Part shown: one piece after another, positions 61,927 through 64,000 of the stretch | How positions within the stretch are numbered: position 1 is the stretch's first letter | Layout of the letters: each line of letters opens with the position of its first letter | Source of the DNA: Euzebya rosea | GTDB taxonomy: Bacteria > Actinomycetota > Nitriliruptoria > Euzebyales > Euzebyaceae | Length of the DNA stretch: 64,000 nt | Reading direction: 5' to 3' | NCBI RefSeq assembly: GCF_003073135.1 | Contig: NZ_PGDQ01000019.1 | Span: 30,788 to 94,787, forward strand | The notes under the pieces: generated by a model | What the model saw: only the letters and a program-made list of their open reading frames with translations | Database searches by the model: none | What the model was told of the DNA's origin: nothing | Program-made: the position numbers and the translations under genes

Positions 61927-62877
61927 GTGGCCATGCCACCGGTGGCCCTCGGCATCGACGTCGGCGGCACCAAGATCCTCGGTGCCCTCGTCGACGACCG
62001 GGGGACCGTGCTGCAGCAACGGGTCGTCCCGACGCCCAAGGAGGACGAGCCGCTGCTGCAGGCCATCGTGGAGGTGGCCAGCGGATTGCTGGACGGAGCG
62101 GCGGCCGACCTGCCGGTGGGCCTTGGCTTCCCCGGGCTGATCACTCGTGACGGCGTGGCCCGCTACGGCCCGAACATCTCGTTGCGGGAGTTCCCGCTCC
62201 GGGCCCGGCTGGAGGACGAGCTCGGCCGGCCCGTGCTCGTCGACAACGACGCCACGGCGGCGACGTGGGCGGAGTTCGTGATCGGGGCGGGTCGGGAGGC
62301 TCGTGCCGACATGCTGATGTTCACCCTGGGGACCGGTGTGGGGGGCGGGTTGGTCATCGGCGGCCGGATCGTCCGTGGGTCGCAGGGCTTCGCCGGTGAG
62401 CTCGGGCACCTCATCATCGACGTGGACGGGGCGTCGGGCCCCAGCGGCATCCCCGGTGAGCTGGAGGCCTACAGCGCCGGCAACGCCATCGGACGCATGG
62501 CCAACCATGCGTTCCTGCAGGGACACTTCATCGGGACGTTGCTGGAAGGGGCGGTCGCGCCGACCGGTGAGCAGGTGACGCGGGGTGCGCTGCAGGGCGT
62601 CGAGCCGGCCATCGAGATCCTCGCCCGGGCCGGCCGATACCTGGGCATCGCCGCGGCGGGGTTGGTCAACTGCCTGGACCCCGAGCTGATCGTCGTCGGT
62701 GGGGGAGCGGGCGCGGCCGGCGACCTGGTGCTGGAGCCCGCGCGGGCGGCACTCGCCGACCACGTGCTCGGCCCGACCCATCGGGATCCCGTCCCTGTCG
62801 TGGCCGCTGGCCTGGGTCCGGAGGCCGGGGCGATCGGTGCGGCGTTCCTGGCGGTCGAGGAGGCGGCTGGCCGATAG
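61927..62877 (+). CDS. ROK family sugar kinase lacking the zinc motif
   Basis: A 316-residue actin-fold kinase, probably glucokinase by place and similarity. ATP motif LGIDVGGTKILGALVDD; catalytic Asp in RPVLVDNDATAATWAEF; LGTGVGGGLVIGGRIVRG; and the ELGHLIIDVDG segment. Typical ROK proteins continue with CxCGxxGCxE for zinc; here the stretch is GPSGIPGELEAY with no cysteines. The start may be GTG 61927 or ATG 61933. It lies 9 bp after the VLRF1 gene. Confidence 0.85.
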   Translation: MAMPPVALGIDVGGTKILGALVDDRGTVLQQRVVPTPKEDEPLLQAIVEVASGLLDGAAADLPVGLGFPGLITRDGVARYGPNISLREFPLRARLEDELGRPVLVDNDATAATWAEFVIGAGREARADMLMFTLGTGVGGGLVIGGRIVRGSQGFAGELGHLIIDVDGASGPSGIPGELEAYSAGNAIGRMANHAFLQGHFIGTLLEGAVAPTGEQVTRGALQGVEPAIEILARAGRYLGIAAAGLVNCLDPELIVVGGGAGAAGDLVLEPARAALADHVLGPTHRDPVPVVAAGLGPEAGAIGAAFLAVEEAAGR

Positions 62878-62925
62878 CGACGTGGACCTTGTGGCCCGGC
62901 CGGCCCGGCTGGGAGACTGCCGGCC

Positions 62926-63780
62926 ATGGACGAGTCGACCATCGAGTTCACCAGCCGCGACGGCATCGCCGTCCAGACATACCGGTGGCAGCCGGACGGG
63001 CCCCCACGGGCCGTCGTGCAGGTCCAGCACGGGCTGGCCGAGCATGCCGGTCGCTATCGCCGCTTCGCCCAGGCGCTGACGGGGGCCGGGTACGTCGTGT
63101 ACGCGCCGGATGCGCGCGGGTCGGGGCGGACGGCGAACGGGTCGTACGGCAGCTGGGGCGAGGACGGGTGGCCCGGCTGGGTCGACGACGTCGCGCGGCT
63201 TCGTGGGCTGATCGGTGAGGAGCAGGCGGGGCTGCCCGTGGTGCTGTTCGGGCACAGCATGGGATCCTTCGCCACGCAGCACTACCTGCTGGACCACTCG
63301 GCGGACGTCGATGCCGTGGTCCTGTCCGGCAGCACCGAGGTGGGCTGGCTGATCCCGGTGCTGGACGCCGACGAGCCCGCTGACCTGAGCGCCTTCAACG
63401 AGCCGTTCGAGCATCGCACGGGCTTCGAGTGGCTCAGCCGGGACGAGGCAGAGGTGGACGCCTACGTCGCGGACCCTGCGTGCGGATGGGAGGCCCCGCC
63501 GTTGCCGGGCATCGCCACGTTGGCCGCGGCGGCCGACCCCGAGCGGATCGGCGAGGTTCGCGACGACCTGCCGATGCTGATCGTGTCCGGCGACGCCGAC
63601 CCGTTGGCGCAGGGCGGCAGCACCGTCGAGCTGCTTGCCCAGCGCTACCGGGATGCGGGCCTGGACGACGTCGAGGTCCGCCTGTACCCCGGCGGCCGCC
63701 ACGAGCTGCTCAATGAGACCAACCGTGACGAGGTGACCGCCGACATCCTTGCGTTCATCGATCGAGTGACATCGAGCTGA
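62926..63780 (+). CDS. Alpha/beta hydrolase (monoacylglycerol lipase-like)
   Basis: A 284-residue hydrolase: AVVQVQHGLAEHAGRYRRFAQALTGAGYVVYAPDARGSGRT, nucleophile LFGHSMGSFATQHYLL (Ser near residue 111), acid IVSGDADPLAQGG and His YPGGRHELLNE. The pattern HG-AEH-GRY is that of monoacylglycerol lipases/lysophospholipases (Hydrolase_4). ATG start without a clear ribosome site. Last gene of the window; 220 bp of non-coding follow. Confidence 0.92.
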   Translation: MDESTIEFTSRDGIAVQTYRWQPDGPPRAVVQVQHGLAEHAGRYRRFAQALTGAGYVVYAPDARGSGRTANGSYGSWGEDGWPGWVDDVARLRGLIGEEQAGLPVVLFGHSMGSFATQHYLLDHSADVDAVVLSGSTEVGWLIPVLDADEPADLSAFNEPFEHRTGFEWLSRDEAEVDAYVADPACGWEAPPLPGIATLAAAADPERIGEVRDDLPMLIVSGDADPLAQGGSTVELLAQRYRDAGLDDVEVRLYPGGRHELLNETNRDEVTADILAFIDRVTSS

Positions 63781-63784
63781 CCGG

Positions 63785-63832
63785 TCCTGTCGGTGTCGAC
63801 ACCTGCGTTGGTCGCACCTTGCAGCGACAGGA
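63785..63832. terminator. Inverted repeat after the lipase-like gene
   Basis: TCCTGTCG (63785-63792) pairs with CGACAGGA (63825-63832), a perfect 8-bp stem around a 32-nt loop whose left part is the 12-bp palindrome GGTGTCGACACC (63792-63803). It begins 5 bases after the stop codon and is probably the transcript end; no T-run. Confidence 0.5.
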
Positions 63833-63923
63833 GCGTTCGGGTGGTGGGCAGCGAGCGGTGCCGGTGCCCAGGGTCGGCGTCAGTGCCACAGCTCGAAGTC
63901 GGCGCCGTGCGGTCGTTTCGGTG

Positions 63924-64000
63924 CCCCCGGCGCTCGGCGTGGGCGCCCACGATTGGCGTCCCCCGGCGCTCGGCGTGGGCGCCCACGATTGGCGTCCCCC
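63924..64000. repeat. 36-bp tandem repeat running off the window
   Basis: A unit of 36 bp (CCCCCGGCGCTCGGCGTGGG... followed by CGCCCACGATTGGCGT) occurs twice, head to tail, at 63924 and 63960, and the next copy begins with CCCCC at 63996-64000 at the window edge. Each unit holds the perfect 12-bp palindrome GTGGGCGCCCAC. The array may be longer outside. An open frame through it on the minus strand is a by-product of the repeat and not called. Confidence 0.85.

Noticed and set aside
63645..63986. A 113-residue ORF containing the 36-bp repeat on the minus strand
   Set aside because: It encodes repeats of GAHAERRG, overlaps the end of the lipase-like gene and has no ribosome site; the reading frame is a by-product of the repeat.
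63924..64000. CRISPR array
   Set aside because: The units are directly adjacent and identical with no variable spacers, and no cas gene is near.

Overview
This window looks like a 64-kb stretch of chromosome from a high-GC actinobacterium. GC is roughly 70% by eye, and GTG and TTG starts are frequent. Many genes are preceded by a TANNNT -10 box 6-10 nt before the start codon, the pattern of leaderless transcripts. The gene content agrees: a GlgE maltosyltransferase pathway, HemQ-type coproheme decarboxylase, lysine 6-aminotransferase with a divergent Lrp regulator, an Rpf-like muralytic protein, a Trp-associated membrane protein, and an SRPBCC-ArsA-ROK glucokinase cluster like that of Streptomyces. 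A deep-branching class such as Nitriliruptoria/Euzebya is possible, but that is inference. I saw no rRNA, tRNA, CRISPR array, insertion sequence or integrase.

Layout. 1-3238: three tandem tail-collar (MdpB-like) proteins, the first cut by the window edge, then a GNAT acetyltransferase; opposed to them are a DUF6916-like protein and a Tat-exported periplasmic-binding-type protein. 3379-9662: hisI-trpE-Trp membrane protein-ppx-trpC-trpB-trpA, mostly with start/stop overlaps. 9684-19754: glycogen/trehalose block, with glgE-treS-(maltokinase-glgB fusion) on the minus strand and glgP divergent. 19963-22869: aldo/keto reductase and a secreted beta-propeller. 22860-26273: Lrp regulator, lysine aminotransferase and aldehyde dehydrogenase, a lysine catabolism unit. 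26287-31558: HAD protein, divergent ThDP enzyme, PgpH-like 7TM-HD c-di-AMP phosphodiesterase, small membrane protein. 31633-37983: ABC-F ATPase, ABC exporter, MFS transporter, PPK2. 38022-44245: a membrane protein that appears to join a sigma-region-4-like helix-turn-helix, an anti-sigma-type zinc finger and an Rpf domain, divergent from gltB. 44295-49994: SDR, cytosolic propeller, amidase, ArsC-like protein, HAD, TetR. 50048-55837: OctT-like SGNH acyltransferase, HU, HemQ, alpha/beta hydrolase, mini zinc finger, PIG-L deacetylase, S15/CocE hydrolase. 55913-63780: small membrane protein, rhomboid, SRPBCC, zinc-ribbon membrane protein, SRPBCC-ArsA-small Cys protein-Vms1/eRF1-like-ROK glucokinase-alpha/beta hydrolase. 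63781-64000: non-coding, ending in a 36-bp tandem repeat that runs off the window.

How the genes work together. GlgE, TreS, maltokinase and GlgB form a complete route from trehalose to branched alpha-glucan; GlgP degrades the product and the ROK kinase can phosphorylate free glucose. The trp genes supply anthranilate synthase component I and the last steps of tryptophan synthesis; trpG, trpD and trpF are not here. The most unusual items are the maltokinase-GlgB fusion, the HTH/zinc-finger/Rpf protein, the ThDP enzyme with altered cofactor motifs, the ROK kinase without its zinc cysteines, and two 16-bp palindromes spaced exactly 21 bp apart at the divergent HU promoter.
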